In this document: piece after piece, positions 14,385 through 22,461 of the stretch | How the letters are laid out: every line of letters starts with the position of its first letter | Numbering within the stretch: the first letter of the stretch is position 1 | Assembly: GCF_001613425.1 (NCBI RefSeq) | Contig: NZ_BDCI01000004.1 | Span: forward strand, 62,001-126,000 | Direction of reading: 5' to 3' | DNA: 64,000 nt | Origin: Nocardia vulneris | GTDB taxonomy: Bacteria > Actinomycetota > Actinomycetes > Mycobacteriales > Mycobacteriaceae | Notes under the pieces: generated by a model | Database searches by the model: none | What the model saw: the letters and a program-made list of their open reading frames with translations, nothing else | What the model was told of the DNA's origin: nothing | Translations under genes and position numbers: made by a program

Positions 14385-15229
14385 GAGATGAGTTCCTTCT
14401 GCTGGTCTGGGCGGTCTTTGCCGAGGTCGAGCCACCCTTGGACCTTCTGGTCGGCGCGGGATGGACCGGGTTGCGACTCGGCTGGGCGGGCGCGAGCGTG
14501 GACGTTTTCGCCGGCGCGGCGGATCCAGTTGCGCCATGTGGCAGTCCAATCCGCCTTGCATCCCCTGCTGCCGGGTTGGGACTTCCAGTGGTCGACGAAC
14601 TTCGCGTGCTCGGCACGGAGATCGACGCTCGGGCATTCCTCACGCATCTGCCGGATCACCTCGGTGTCCGGTTCCCAACCGTCGGGGAGTCGATGCCCTC
14701 GGGCAGCGGCGGCGCGCGTTCGCGCCTCTCCCTTATTGCTCCCTTTAGGGAGCGGTCGGGTCGGGTCGGGTCGGGTCGGGTCGGGGGTCTCGGACTCCGG
14801 TTGTGACACCGGCGGGACGGACGGGGTTGTCCCCGTGGGACATGCCCCGGACGCGGTGTCGTCTGCCTGCGCAGACTTACCGGACGCTGACGCCTTTCGG
14901 GATTCGCGCCACTTTCGTTTGCGCTCGGCTTCTTTCGCTCTTTCGTCGAGTACCTCGGCGCGAGTCGGCTGGTACTTCCCCCATCCGAGGAATTGCCAAC
15001 CGCCCTCGACCGTTTCCCACAGCCCCGATTGCACGAGATGTTCGGCCAGTGACGGCGTCCCGCCGAGGTCTTCGAGAACATAGGCGGGCACGAATCCGTC
15101 GGTCAGTTCCTTGGCGCACCAGGTCCCAGCGATCGTCCACAGCCCAACGGCTTGGCAGCGGTACCGGCGGGGAATGCGGAGGACGGCCTTTGAAGTAGCG
15201 AATCCGTCGTCGACCTTGAACCAAGGCAC
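14381..15229 (-). CDS. Phage replication initiator-like protein
   Basis: 282 residues from a GTG with GGAGG upstream: MPWFKVDDGFATSKAVLRIP is the opening of the winged-helix replication proteins of actinophages. The wH domain reaches about residue 90, a Lys/Arg-rich helix follows (DERAKEAERKRKWRESRKA), then a Pro/Thr/Asp linker, and a C-terminal domain with DHWKSQPGSRGCKADWTATW RNWIRRA-type motif as in phage O-like proteins. It should bind the phage origin. The linker is encoded by six TCGGG units (14756-14785). Confidence 0.75.
   Translation of the reverse strand: MPWFKVDDGFATSKAVLRIPRRYRCQAVGLWTIAGTWCAKELTDGFVPAYVLEDLGGTPSLAEHLVQSGLWETVEGGWQFLGWGKYQPTRAEVLDERAKEAERKRKWRESRKASASGKSAQADDTASGACPTGTTPSVPPVSQPESETPDPTRPDPTRPLPKGSNKGEARTRAAAARGHRLPDGWEPDTEVIRQMREECPSVDLRAEHAKFVDHWKSQPGSRGCKADWTATWRNWIRRAGENVHARARPAESQPGPSRADQKVQGWLDLGKDRPDQQKELIS
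14756..14785. repeat. Six TCGGG units inside the replication gene
   Basis: Six perfect tandem copies of the pentamer TCGGG encode the PDPTRPDPTRP linker. Because five is not a multiple of three, gain or loss of a unit would shift the frame. Confidence 0.9.
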
Positions 15230-15372
15230 TAGGCCACCTCCTGGTTGACGACCTCGGCGAGCTGCCGGGCGAGACCGCGGCTTATCAACGCCTCCATGAA
15301 CGCTCGGCTGATGCCGTCGACGTTGCCGTTCGAGAAGCCCGTGCCGGGTAGCAGGATGCAGGTGCGGGTCAT
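15229..15372 (-). CDS. Hypothetical phage protein, 47 aa
   Basis: MTRTCILLPGTGFSNGNVDG continues to ISRAFMEALISRGLARQLAE. ATGA overlap with the methyltransferase end and a one-base overlap with the next GTG. Function unknown. Confidence 0.5.
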   Translation of the reverse strand: MTRTCILLPGTGFSNGNVDGISRAFMEALISRGLARQLAEVVNQEVA

Positions 15373-16997
15373 GGTGCGGCTCCTTCAGTCGAGGCGTCCG
15401 GTTCGGCGTGCAGGACGGCGCGCAACCTCGCTCCAATCCATGCACCGACGGCGGGGCTCACAGCGTTGCCGAACCCATCGCACTGATCGCGGGCGCTGCC
15501 CCACACCACGAACTCGCCCGGCCGATCAGGGAAGGTGGTGTCGAATCCGCAGCCGCGGCCCACCTCGTGCGGGGCGAGCATCCGGAAGTGGCAGTCCTCC
15601 ACCGCCAGCTCCGCGAGCGCGGCCGCCCACTCGGCGGTGAGCAGTCCTGGGATCTGATCTGATGTCACGGTCGGCATCGGCTCACTGCTGATCGTCGGGG
15701 TTGTGTTGCGCCGGAACGGTACGACCCCGGCCATCAAGCTCAGGGTCTCGGACCCGACGGCGGTCGGCAGCGGGTCGCCGAGGCTGCGCGGACTGCCCTG
15801 ATAGTTGTTGACCGCGGCGAACAGCATCGCCAGCTCATGGGTCGAGGTGACCGTGTCCATCGGCTGCGAGAAATGTTTGCCGTCGCCGTTGTGCCGGTGC
15901 GCGGCGAACACCGCCCCGGTCGACAGGATCGCGGTCTCCTGCTGGCTGGTCTGCGTGGCCAAAGGCTGCCACGGATGGCGTTCGCTGCCGTGCATGCTCT
16001 TGGCGGGCATGAGGATCGCGGGGAACTCGGCGAACCGTTGACGGCACCGTTCGATCCGCGCCATCGTTGCCGGCTTGAGCGGCTTCGTCCGGTCCCCGAT
16101 CCGGGCGCCCAGCGTGCTCAAGTCCAACGCGGTCAGCGACGGGCTCATCGGCGGCACGACCTCTCTGCGGCACCGCGGGCACCGGTAGTCGTACTGGCGT
16201 CCGTAACTCACCGACCCGCTCGCGGGTACGCCGGTACGCCACGACCACACCGCCTGGACGGCTTGGTCGCAGTGCGCGCACCATGACAACGGCCGATGCT
16301 CGAGATCCGGTTCAGGCAGCCGTCGGTCCCACAGGGCGAGGTAGTACCGGTTGCGGGACTGGGGCACGCCGAAGAACATCGAGTTCAGGTACAGCACCTT
16401 GTGCCGGTAGCCCTCGTTCTCGAACTGCTTGAGCCAATACCGATACGTCGAACCGTCGCCGACCTTCGGCCGTCCGGGAAGCCCCGGCCCCCATGAGGTC
16501 AGCTCGGTGGTGCATTCGACCAGGATCAACCGAGGGTGGTGGCGTGCTGCGTAGTGCAGCACGCAATTGGCGGTGGCGCGGTCTCGTTCCGAGCGAGTGA
16601 CCCGCTCGTCGAAGTCCGGGTCGTCCAGATCGAACAGCGACAGCCCTTGCTCGTACGCCTTCTTCGTGTTGGCCTGCGAATGATTCACACACGACACACC
16701 AGCGACGAGCAGGTCGGCCGCGGGCAGGTCGCGCGCCGAGTGGTAGTCCGAGGATTCAGGGTCGACGAGGTCGGCGATCCAATGCTCGGCGTCGGGATGG
16801 TTGGCCTCGTGGACCTCGACCTTGTAGGCGTTGTGGTTCGCGGCCATGATCGTGGTGAACCCGGCCATCTCGATGCCGCGGGTGAGGCCACCGAACCCGG
16901 AGAACAGGTCTACTGCGACGAGGTCATCGTGGCGGAACCGGCGCCGCCGCGTGGCCGGCCTGTGCGTCGCGGTCCGGCTCGCCGTCGGCGCACTCAT
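15369..16997 (-). CDS. Divergent C5-cytosine DNA methyltransferase
   Basis: 542 residues from MSAPTAS, long for the family. Motif I is clear (VDLFSGFGGLTRGIEMAG), motif VIII reads QSRNRYYLALWDR, and motif IX/X reads GNAVSPAVGAWIGARL near the end. The catalytic loop keeps Cys but not Pro (VAGVSCVNHSQAN instead of PCQ) and the usual ENV is ECT. A zinc pair CAHC ... CPRC sits in the middle, probably in the recognition domain. It may methylate phage or host DNA to evade restriction. Activity needs testing because two motifs deviate. Lies between an HNH gene and a 47-residue gene. Confidence 0.85.
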   Translation of the reverse strand: MSAPTASRTATHRPATRRRRFRHDDLVAVDLFSGFGGLTRGIEMAGFTTIMAANHNAYKVEVHEANHPDAEHWIADLVDPESSDYHSARDLPAADLLVAGVSCVNHSQANTKKAYEQGLSLFDLDDPDFDERVTRSERDRATANCVLHYAARHHPRLILVECTTELTSWGPGLPGRPKVGDGSTYRYWLKQFENEGYRHKVLYLNSMFFGVPQSRNRYYLALWDRRLPEPDLEHRPLSWCAHCDQAVQAVWSWRTGVPASGSVSYGRQYDYRCPRCRREVVPPMSPSLTALDLSTLGARIGDRTKPLKPATMARIERCRQRFAEFPAILMPAKSMHGSERHPWQPLATQTSQQETAILSTGAVFAAHRHNGDGKHFSQPMDTVTSTHELAMLFAAVNNYQGSPRSLGDPLPTAVGSETLSLMAGVVPFRRNTTPTISSEPMPTVTSDQIPGLLTAEWAAALAELAVEDCHFRMLAPHEVGRGCGFDTTFPDRPGEFVVWGSARDQCDGFGNAVSPAVGAWIGARLRAVLHAEPDASTEGAAP

Positions 16998-17413
16998 TCG
17001 ACACCGCCGATTGGTCGGATACCGCCGGCGTCGTCGAGCAGCACGAACTCCCCGCGGTACAGCACAGGAATATCGGCGGCACGTTTGCGGCCCAGCCGGG
17101 ATACCAGCCAGCCGTTCATGTACGCGAGGGTGCGGTTCAGCTCGATCCGCAAGTGGCAGGCGTCGGCTACGACGAGTCCGTTCGCCGGCTGGTTCACCCA
17201 CTCCTCGCGGGTGCCGCCGATTTGCCTCGGACCGCGGTGGTGACAGGTTGATGCGGGACCGCAATCGTCGATCTCGCAGCGTCCGCCCGAGCGGCCGAAC
17301 ATGATGCCCTTCGCAGCCTTCGAGAATCCGTCAGGGTTCGGTTTCGTCTTGCGTGGCTGCCGTTTCGGCCACGACTGCCGAACCACGTCACGGACGCGCG
17401 GATTAACGCTCAC
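16994..17413 (-). CDS. HNH endonuclease
   Basis: 139 residues. A basic N-terminal tail (QSWPKRQPRKTKPNPDGFSK) precedes the core FGRSGGRCEIDDCG, CHHRGPRQIGGTR, and QPANGLVVADACH, giving the Cys pair, the His-His metal motif and the Asn helix. The layout matches actinophage HNH proteins that recognise and cut double-stranded DNA. ATGA overlap with the methyltransferase hints at joint expression, possibly a restriction-like pair, though that is speculation. Confidence 0.8.
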   Translation of the reverse strand: MSVNPRVRDVVRQSWPKRQPRKTKPNPDGFSKAAKGIMFGRSGGRCEIDDCGPASTCHHRGPRQIGGTREEWVNQPANGLVVADACHLRIELNRTLAYMNGWLVSRLGRKRAADIPVLYRGEFVLLDDAGGIRPIGGVE

Positions 17414-17616
17414 GACGCCCCCTCAGCCAACACGGCATACACGTAGGTCTCGACCGCGAGTTGCTGATCCGAGGTGAATGCGAGGCCGACATCGATAGCC
17501 GCGATCATGTTCGCCATCCGCTGCTCGTCGGCGAGGTAGAGCAGGGCGTGTACGTTCGCCGCGGCGAAGTCGCGCTGATTCATAGCGGTCTGGGCCGCTT
17601 CTCTGTGATCGCTCAT
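17410..17616 (-). CDS. Hypothetical phage protein, 68 aa
   Basis: MSDHREAAQTAMNQRDFAAA, fully helical, with a repeated Ala-rich pattern through NVHALLYLADEQRMANMIAA. Common small actinophage protein. Function unknown. Confidence 0.6.
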   Translation of the reverse strand: MSDHREAAQTAMNQRDFAAANVHALLYLADEQRMANMIAAIDVGLAFTSDQQLAVETYVYAVLAEGAS

Positions 17617-17990
17617 GCGCCATCGCCGCCGTAGCCGGACAGGCGCATCGCCTCGATCGCCAGCTTGGCGCGGGTCTGCAACGACGACCGCTCCGAACGA
17701 CGCTCCTCGACCATGTCCGCGCCGTACTTCACCTCGATCTCAGCCAGCTCCGCCTGGTACTGGACCTCATTGGTTTGGTCGTCGACCCACTCCGACCGCG
17801 CCTTGTCTGAGCTGCGTGGCGCCGCGGCGCGCGCGGCGGCCTTGGCTTGCCGCAGCGCCTTCTTCGCGTCGGCCTGCTGCACGCGCAGCCGCTTCAGCTC
17901 CAGCGCCGCCCGACCGCCCGTGGACTCCAACCGGCGCAGGTTGCGGGCGATGTCGACCAGGTTGAACGCTTCGTCGAGTTCGTCGCTCAC
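17613..17990 (-). CDS. Coiled-coil phage protein, 125 aa
   Basis: MSDELDEAFNLVDIARNLRR is followed by a long basic coiled coil, ELKRLRVQQADAKKALRQAK, and a helical end ERRSERSSLQTRAKLAIEA. It lies directly downstream of the ERF gene and may assist recombination, which is inference from position. Confidence 0.6.
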   Translation of the reverse strand: MSDELDEAFNLVDIARNLRRLESTGGRAALELKRLRVQQADAKKALRQAKAAARAAAPRSSDKARSEWVDDQTNEVQYQAELAEIEVKYGADMVEERRSERSSLQTRAKLAIEAMRLSGYGGDGA

Positions 17991-18613
17991 GGCTGCACCT
18001 CGCCCGACACCTCGCGGTAGTGCGTCGTCAGCGCTTTGATCGCGGCAACGTCCCTGGACCGGCCGATCTCGCCGTGCCCGTCGGCGGCGAACCGTTCGGC
18101 CGCCTCACCCGGAGAGATCCCGATACGGTTGAGCAACTCCAGCAGTTCGGTGCGCGCAGTCACCGCCGGATCCGGTGCGGGTTCGGACCGCTCGTAGGTG
18201 TCCTGCTCCGGGTCGCGCTCGTCGGTCGGCAGGCAGAGTGTTTGGATGAGCGCCGTCCGATACGCCACCGAGTGCGCTTTCGCTGTGGCCTTGTCTCCCG
18301 AATCGAAGCTTTCGGCGGCCACAGACGCCACCACCTCGTCGCCTTCGGGGCCGAACCAGTGGAATTTGACCTGGAGTCGCACAGAGGACATCTCCGTACG
18401 GTTCTTTCCGACGGTGACGATTTCGTAGTCGGCAGTCACCAGCTCGGGCACGACGATAACGCCGTGCTTCCTGAGGATGGGGCCTACCGCGTTAATAACG
18501 TCATCGACGCCGCGGAAGTTGTATTTGGCCCCCGGAGCGTCGTTCCAGCCACCTTTGCCAACGGCTCCGACATCGTTCATTACTGCGCTCAGGGCCTGGT
18601 AGATAGTGGTCAT
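17987..18613 (-). CDS. ERF-family single-strand annealing protein
   Basis: 208 residues. The N-terminal ERF core reads YQALSAVMNDVGAVGKGGWN, then YNFRGVDDVINAVGPILRKH and FDSGDKATAKAHSVAYRTAL, the conserved blocks of the family. The C-terminal end (ELLNRIGISPGEAAERFAAD) looks like a small helical add-on. It anneals complementary DNA strands in phage recombination and works with the PD-(D/E)XK exonuclease encoded two genes upstream, as in RecE/RecT-type pairs. Confidence 0.88.
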   Translation of the reverse strand: MTTIYQALSAVMNDVGAVGKGGWNDAPGAKYNFRGVDDVINAVGPILRKHGVIVVPELVTADYEIVTVGKNRTEMSSVRLQVKFHWFGPEGDEVVASVAAESFDSGDKATAKAHSVAYRTALIQTLCLPTDERDPEQDTYERSEPAPDPAVTARTELLELLNRIGISPGEAAERFAADGHGEIGRSRDVAAIKALTTHYREVSGEVQP

Positions 18614-19122
18614 GCCGTCGCCTTCGATCGAATCCGGTTCTTGTAGGCGGCTTTCTGCCTGCGCAAGCAGGTTCGGCAGTCGCGGCCACCGTTGGTCCTG
18701 ATATAGGTATTGACGGGCGTGAACTCATGCCCGCGGACGCAGTGCGTCTTCGATCCGTTGTGGTGCGTGCCGTGCTGCACGGCGTCTCGGTTGTTGTCGG
18801 ACCGAGTCCCCCAATACAGATTTGCCACGCGATTGTTGCTGGGGTCGCCATCTCGATGGCACGCCTCCATGCCGACGTCGGGTGGGCCAACGAACACCTC
18901 CAGAACCAGGCGGTGCACGGCACGGTGGGTGCGCCTCCGTCCGCGGTAGAGATGAAACTGAACGTGCCCCGATTTCTGAGTCGATCCGCGTAATGGTCTG
19001 CCCTGCAACGTCTTCGCACGGTTTCCGTGCGCAACAACCCGGTCGATTGAGCGCACATGGCCGCAATCGCTGACCTGGTACAGCCCTTCGAAACCAGGGA
19101 CATCGCGCCATTGTTCTGTCAC
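18610..19122 (-). CDS. NUMOD4-HNH homing endonuclease
   Basis: 170 residues. MTEQWRDVPGFEGLYQVSDC is the NUMOD4 opening (W-x-x-V-P-G-F-E-G-L-Y-x-V-S), and RTHRAVHRLVLEVFVG, CHRDGDPSNNRVANLYWGT is the HNH core. A C-terminal zinc-like CVRGH ... CRTC follows. Free-standing homing endonucleases of this type spread into phage gene rows. Here it sits between the exonuclease and ERF genes, which would otherwise be adjacent. Confidence 0.88.
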   Translation of the reverse strand: MTEQWRDVPGFEGLYQVSDCGHVRSIDRVVAHGNRAKTLQGRPLRGSTQKSGHVQFHLYRGRRRTHRAVHRLVLEVFVGPPDVGMEACHRDGDPSNNRVANLYWGTRSDNNRDAVQHGTHHNGSKTHCVRGHEFTPVNTYIRTNGGRDCRTCLRRQKAAYKNRIRSKATA

Positions 19123-20039
19123 GAAAGCAGCTCCTCAGCGAAGTAGCGCGCCCGAGCGGTCAGGCGCATTGAATGGATGTGGTCGCCGTAGCCGGGCCAG
19201 TAGTCCTCGGCGACGCAGGCGGCGTAGATGTCGATGGCGAGCCGGTTGAGTCGCCGGCCGAGCGCGACATCGTCATCGCTGAACTCGTGCACCGAGATCA
19301 GGTATGGCGGGGTCTTCTCCTGGACGACGAAGATGAAGCGGTCGATCTCGATTCCGCAGGCGGCGAACACATCCCGGTACCAGGGGTCCTGGCAGTGATA
19401 TCCGATCCCCGACGCGGACACTCTGAACAGCGAGGGATCGGCGTTCTTGCTGGTTTTGTAGTCGACGATGGTCGGCTGGCCGCGGAAGGCGGTGCGCCAG
19501 TCCGCGCGGGCACGCAGCCTGGTCCACGTCGCGGGGTCCAGGCAGTAGGCGGAGGTCTCGGCCACGCCGTCGGCGAGCAGTTCGGCGGCGAGCGGGTGGT
19601 CGGCTATCGCGGCTGCCATCGCTTTGATCTCGGAGACCTTCGCGCTCAGCAGCGGCACCTTGCCCGCGTCGTAGGCGGCTTGGCGCTCCTCCCGAGCGGC
19701 TTTGGTTTGCCACGATTCCGCGGCCACTTCCACGATGTCGAGGCCGACGCCGAGCACCAGCGAGTGCGCGGCGTGGCCCTCGTCGAAGTGGGCCGCGGTG
19801 ACCTTGCCGTGGTCTCGTTCGTGTTTGAACGCCGCCGGGCATCCGGGCGGCAGGATTTTGCGGGCACCCGAGGACGACAGGCTGCTCGTGTCGCCGTGAT
19901 ACTCCGTGTCGGTGACGTCGTCGTATACACCCGGCTCCCGGATGCGCAGCTCCCGGTCGTCGACCTCGCCGCCGCCACAATGCGAGCACCCCGCGCCGCG
20001 GCAGATCGGGCAGTCGTGCACAGCAGGCGCGTCAGTCAT
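19119..20039 (-). CDS. PD-(D/E)XK exonuclease of the RecE/Exo8 type
   Basis: 306 residues. The N-terminus carries a small zinc knuckle (CPICRGAGCSHCGG). The nuclease domain shows DTEYHGDTSSLSSSGARKIL, FDEGHAAHSLVLG and the catalytic strand ADWRTAFRGQPTIVDYKTSK with Asp and Asp-x-Lys. It should resect double-stranded ends to give the 3' tails used by the ERF protein encoded close by. ATGA overlaps link it to both neighbours. Confidence 0.85.
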   Translation of the reverse strand: MTDAPAVHDCPICRGAGCSHCGGGEVDDRELRIREPGVYDDVTDTEYHGDTSSLSSSGARKILPPGCPAAFKHERDHGKVTAAHFDEGHAAHSLVLGVGLDIVEVAAESWQTKAAREERQAAYDAGKVPLLSAKVSEIKAMAAAIADHPLAAELLADGVAETSAYCLDPATWTRLRARADWRTAFRGQPTIVDYKTSKNADPSLFRVSASGIGYHCQDPWYRDVFAACGIEIDRFIFVVQEKTPPYLISVHEFSDDDVALGRRLNRLAIDIYAACVAEDYWPGYGDHIHSMRLTARARYFAEELLS

Positions 20040-20221
20040 GAACCCTCCGTGATGAATTCGCCGATCTCATCCAGGTCGGTGCCGGTGAATTTCGCGACGT
20101 AGCCGTACTCGACGACGTCACCGCGGCGGTCCAGCCCATGCACCGCAAACCGGATCCCGCCGTCGGGATCACGCTCGATGTCCAGCCGGGACAGGCCGTT
20201 GGTCCAGGTACGGATACTCAC
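20036..20221 (-). CDS. Hypothetical phage protein, 61 aa
   Basis: From a GTG: MSIRTWTNGLSRLDIERDPD, a small beta-sheet domain ending VAKFTGTDLDEIGEFITEGS. GTGA overlap with the upstream gene sets the start. Function unknown. Confidence 0.58.
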   Translation of the reverse strand: MSIRTWTNGLSRLDIERDPDGGIRFAVHGLDRRGDVVEYGYVAKFTGTDLDEIGEFITEGS

Positions 20222-20883
20222 GCCGCCTCCCGGGGATGCCGCCGGGCCCAAGCGGCTTTCGTGCCCGGCTCATCGATGGAGTCTTCGTCCCACTCGAACG
20301 GCAGCGGCCACATCCGCTCCAGCCCATACGCGGCGGCGTCATCCGACGGCCCCTGCTCGAACTGCAACCTGTTGAACAGGGCGACCACCTCGTGGTGGCG
20401 GTAGGCACGGATCCGGATGCTGCGATGGATGAGCCGGTCCATACCGGCGCGCCTCATCCCGAGGTCGTAGGCCATCGTGGCCATGGGCCATCCGGCCGAT
20501 ACCAGCGCCCGCAGCCTGCGCGTGGACCCTAGCGCCGGAACAACCTCATGCCCTTGAGCGGACGCCACGAGTGCCGCCACGGTCTGCGGTACCGGCACCG
20601 CTGCAATGCGCTGCGCAGTGAGCCGGCCGATCTGCGGGGGACGCTCCCGGAGCAGTCTGCTGAACGTCGCCGCTGGCACCGCCGACAGCCGTCGGATCTG
20701 CAGGTGCCCCATCGCGGCGTCGGTCAGCGCGTCGATGTGCGCGAAGGTATCCGCCGCCGGTACCAGTTCGGATTCCCAGCGCCCGTAGGCGAGTTCCTTG
20801 TTGCGCAGCGCCGAGTAGCACGTGCCGCACAGCCCCCTCTTCAGGTCGGTTACGACGGGGCACCGCGTACACCGGCTCATCAC
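20218..20883 (-). CDS. Zinc/HTH phage protein, 221 aa
   Basis: MMSRCTRCPVVTDLKRGLCG with a following CYSALRNKE gives a zinc finger (Cys-x2-Cys ... Cys-x2-Cys). The C-terminal half contains ALVSAGWPMATMAYDLGMRR, a helix-turn-helix-like segment, and an acidic tail. It is similar in layout to the WhiB-like and HTH/zinc proteins encoded next to it, so the three may be related regulators. Confidence 0.65.
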   Translation of the reverse strand: MMSRCTRCPVVTDLKRGLCGTCYSALRNKELAYGRWESELVPAADTFAHIDALTDAAMGHLQIRRLSAVPAATFSRLLRERPPQIGRLTAQRIAAVPVPQTVAALVASAQGHEVVPALGSTRRLRALVSAGWPMATMAYDLGMRRAGMDRLIHRSIRIRAYRHHEVVALFNRLQFEQGPSDDAAAYGLERMWPLPFEWDEDSIDEPGTKAAWARRHPREAA

Positions 20884-21458
20884 GCCACCCCCTCAGCGGC
20901 ACGCTGCGGGACAGCCACGGCCATAATGCGTTTCGCCGCGACAGCCGAGATGAACTGCTGCAGCTTGCCGTACTTCGGTGTGACCAACCGCCACAGCAGC
21001 TGCGGTGACACCGACGCCGCTTCCGCAACCACCGGTCGTGGCATGCCCGCGGCCTCCAGTTCGGCCAGGTGCGCACGCACAGGGTCGGCGTCAGCCAAGC
21101 CCCGGCAGGCCGGGCACAGCTGCCGCATGTACCGGCCAGGCCGGAACCGCCCGCCGCACTTGGCGCAAATCCCCGGCGCGGACGGGGCCGCCCTGCCCAG
21201 GCTCTTCTTCAGCAGGATCCGGTCGACCGGATCGGACAAGTCGAATCCTGCGCGTATCCCGAACTGCTCACCGGAGTCGTCGGCGACCTCGCCGCATTCC
21301 CGCCGCACTGGGCAGTCGCTGCAGGTCTCCTTCGCCAGCGCAGCGTAAGAGGAGTCGAACCATATGTCGGCGTCATCGCCCGCGCATTTGGCGCGTTGCC
21401 GCCAATGCCCGCTGACCCCGGTTCGGTATGAGATCCGGTCGACTTTCACCCCGGTCAT
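20880..21458 (-). CDS. WhiB-like regulator with zinc finger and C-terminal HTH
   Basis: 192 residues. The N-terminal domain shows the WhiB pattern: RAKCAGDDADIWFD, then CSDCPVRRECGEVADD, with four Cys for a [4Fe-4S] cluster, and the turn GIRAGFD in place of GVWGG. A CAKCGG ... CPAC zinc finger follows at mid-protein, and the end (AAGMPRPVVAEAASVSPQLL) looks like an HTH. WhiB proteins bind the host sigma factor and can take over host transcription. The fused zinc and HTH parts are unusual for WhiB proteins, which are normally near 100 residues. Confidence 0.75.
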   Translation of the reverse strand: MTGVKVDRISYRTGVSGHWRQRAKCAGDDADIWFDSSYAALAKETCSDCPVRRECGEVADDSGEQFGIRAGFDLSDPVDRILLKKSLGRAAPSAPGICAKCGGRFRPGRYMRQLCPACRGLADADPVRAHLAELEAAGMPRPVVAEAASVSPQLLWRLVTPKYGKLQQFISAVAAKRIMAVAVPQRAAEGVA

Positions 21459-21823
21459 GCGGTCACTCCTACGCAGTGGTCGCAGCGGATCCGGCAGCCC
21501 AGAGCATCGAGCGCGGCGACGGTGGCGTCGACTTCGCGTTCGCACCCGCCGCAGCGCGCGAGGACCGGCGCCGCGGCACGGCGCGCGCTGTTGTCGGCGA
21601 CGATGTCGGACTCCGAGCATCGCGCGCAGCGCTCCACGGGACTGGGCGCCGACTTGGACTGGTACGAGTGGCCGAGCGCGACGCGCCGGATCGTGTCGAC
21701 CCGCCGCCCGTACTGTTTGGCCAGCGCCTCCACTGACGCCCCGGCGCCGTACCGGGTGCGGATATTGGCCACCTGACGAGGAGTCAGGCGCGGCAAGTAC
21801 TGCTTGCCCCTATTGCTGCTCAA
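21455..21823 (-). CDS. HTH and zinc-ribbon phage protein, 122 aa
   Basis: The N-terminal HTH reads LTPRQVANIRTRYGAGASVE then ALAKQYGRRVDTIRRVALG. The C-terminal half has CARCSES ... CGGCERE ... CDHC, suggesting zinc binding. Adjacent to the WhiB-like gene by ATGA overlap. Probable DNA-binding regulator. Target unknown. Confidence 0.68.
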   Translation of the reverse strand: MSSNRGKQYLPRLTPRQVANIRTRYGAGASVEALAKQYGRRVDTIRRVALGHSYQSKSAPSPVERCARCSESDIVADNSARRAAAPVLARCGGCEREVDATVAALDALGCRIRCDHCVGVTA

Positions 21824-22128
21824 AGTCCCACCTGCCGATCAACCCACTGGTCGTGCCCGCGGTCGGCGGCGCCGTCGTCTGGATCGACCGGTTCTTCGGT
21901 GGCGGTGAGGGTCTCGAGTAGCCACTCCGCCAGATACGACGTCGGGGCACCCATCCACGGGGCGGGCGCCGCGCCCGTGCACCGCCCGGTGGTCAGGTCC
22001 CAGAACGCCCGGAACTGCCGATCGCCGCGGGTGAATTCGGTGCGGAAGCCTTCTCGGTTGATCACCCAACCGTGTTCCAGCGCAGCCTGTTCCACGACAA
22101 CGCGCTCGGTCAGGTCAGTCGCAGTCAT
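21820..22128 (-). CDS. Hypothetical phage protein, 102 aa
   Basis: MTATDLTERVVVEQAALEHG with WVINREGFRTEFTRGDRQFR and a helical SYLAEWLLETL part. Such single alpha/beta domains are seen in many actinobacterial phages. Function unknown. Confidence 0.58.
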   Translation of the reverse strand: MTATDLTERVVVEQAALEHGWVINREGFRTEFTRGDRQFRAFWDLTTGRCTGAAPAPWMGAPTSYLAEWLLETLTATEEPVDPDDGAADRGHDQWVDRQVGL

Positions 22129-22270
22129 AGATTCCCTGCTTCCGGTAGGGCCAGGTTTTCTCCGGGTCTCGGCGGTTGCAGTCCAGGCAGCAGCAGAAGC
22201 CTTTGCCGGTGTGCATGTGCGCCGGATGGCGGGTGGTGCGTTCGAAGAACTCGAACCATCGCTCCCTCAC
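22115..22270 (-). CDS. Small Cys/His protein, 51 aa
   Basis: GTG start giving MRERWFEFFERTTRHPAHMH, then GKGFCCCLDCNRRD: one CxxC pair plus His residues. Overlaps the next gene by 14 bases and the previous by GTGA. Function unknown. Confidence 0.5.
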   Translation of the reverse strand: MRERWFEFFERTTRHPAHMHTGKGFCCCLDCNRRDPEKTWPYRKQGIYDCD

Positions 22271-22461
22271 GGCTCCGTCCTCCCGTCGTGTTCGTGCTCC
22301 CAATCGGCCTCGGCTGGAGCGAAATGCCAGTCGTCCCAGTCATGCCCGTCGGCGACGAGCGGGGCCTCGCGGTGGTGGAACGCGGCCGCGAACGCGTCGG
22401 CCAGATGCTGGGCGATATGCGGGTGAGGCAGATGCGCGCGCGGGAACAGATGCCGTGTCAT
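22267..22461 (-). CDS. His-rich phage protein, 64 aa
   Basis: MTRHLFPRAHLPHPHIAQHL continues with HHREAPLVADGHDWDDWHFA. The many His and Asp residues may bind metal. Coupled to both neighbours by four-base overlaps. Function unknown. Confidence 0.5.
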   Translation of the reverse strand: MTRHLFPRAHLPHPHIAQHLADAFAAAFHHREAPLVADGHDWDDWHFAPAEADWEHEHDGRTEP

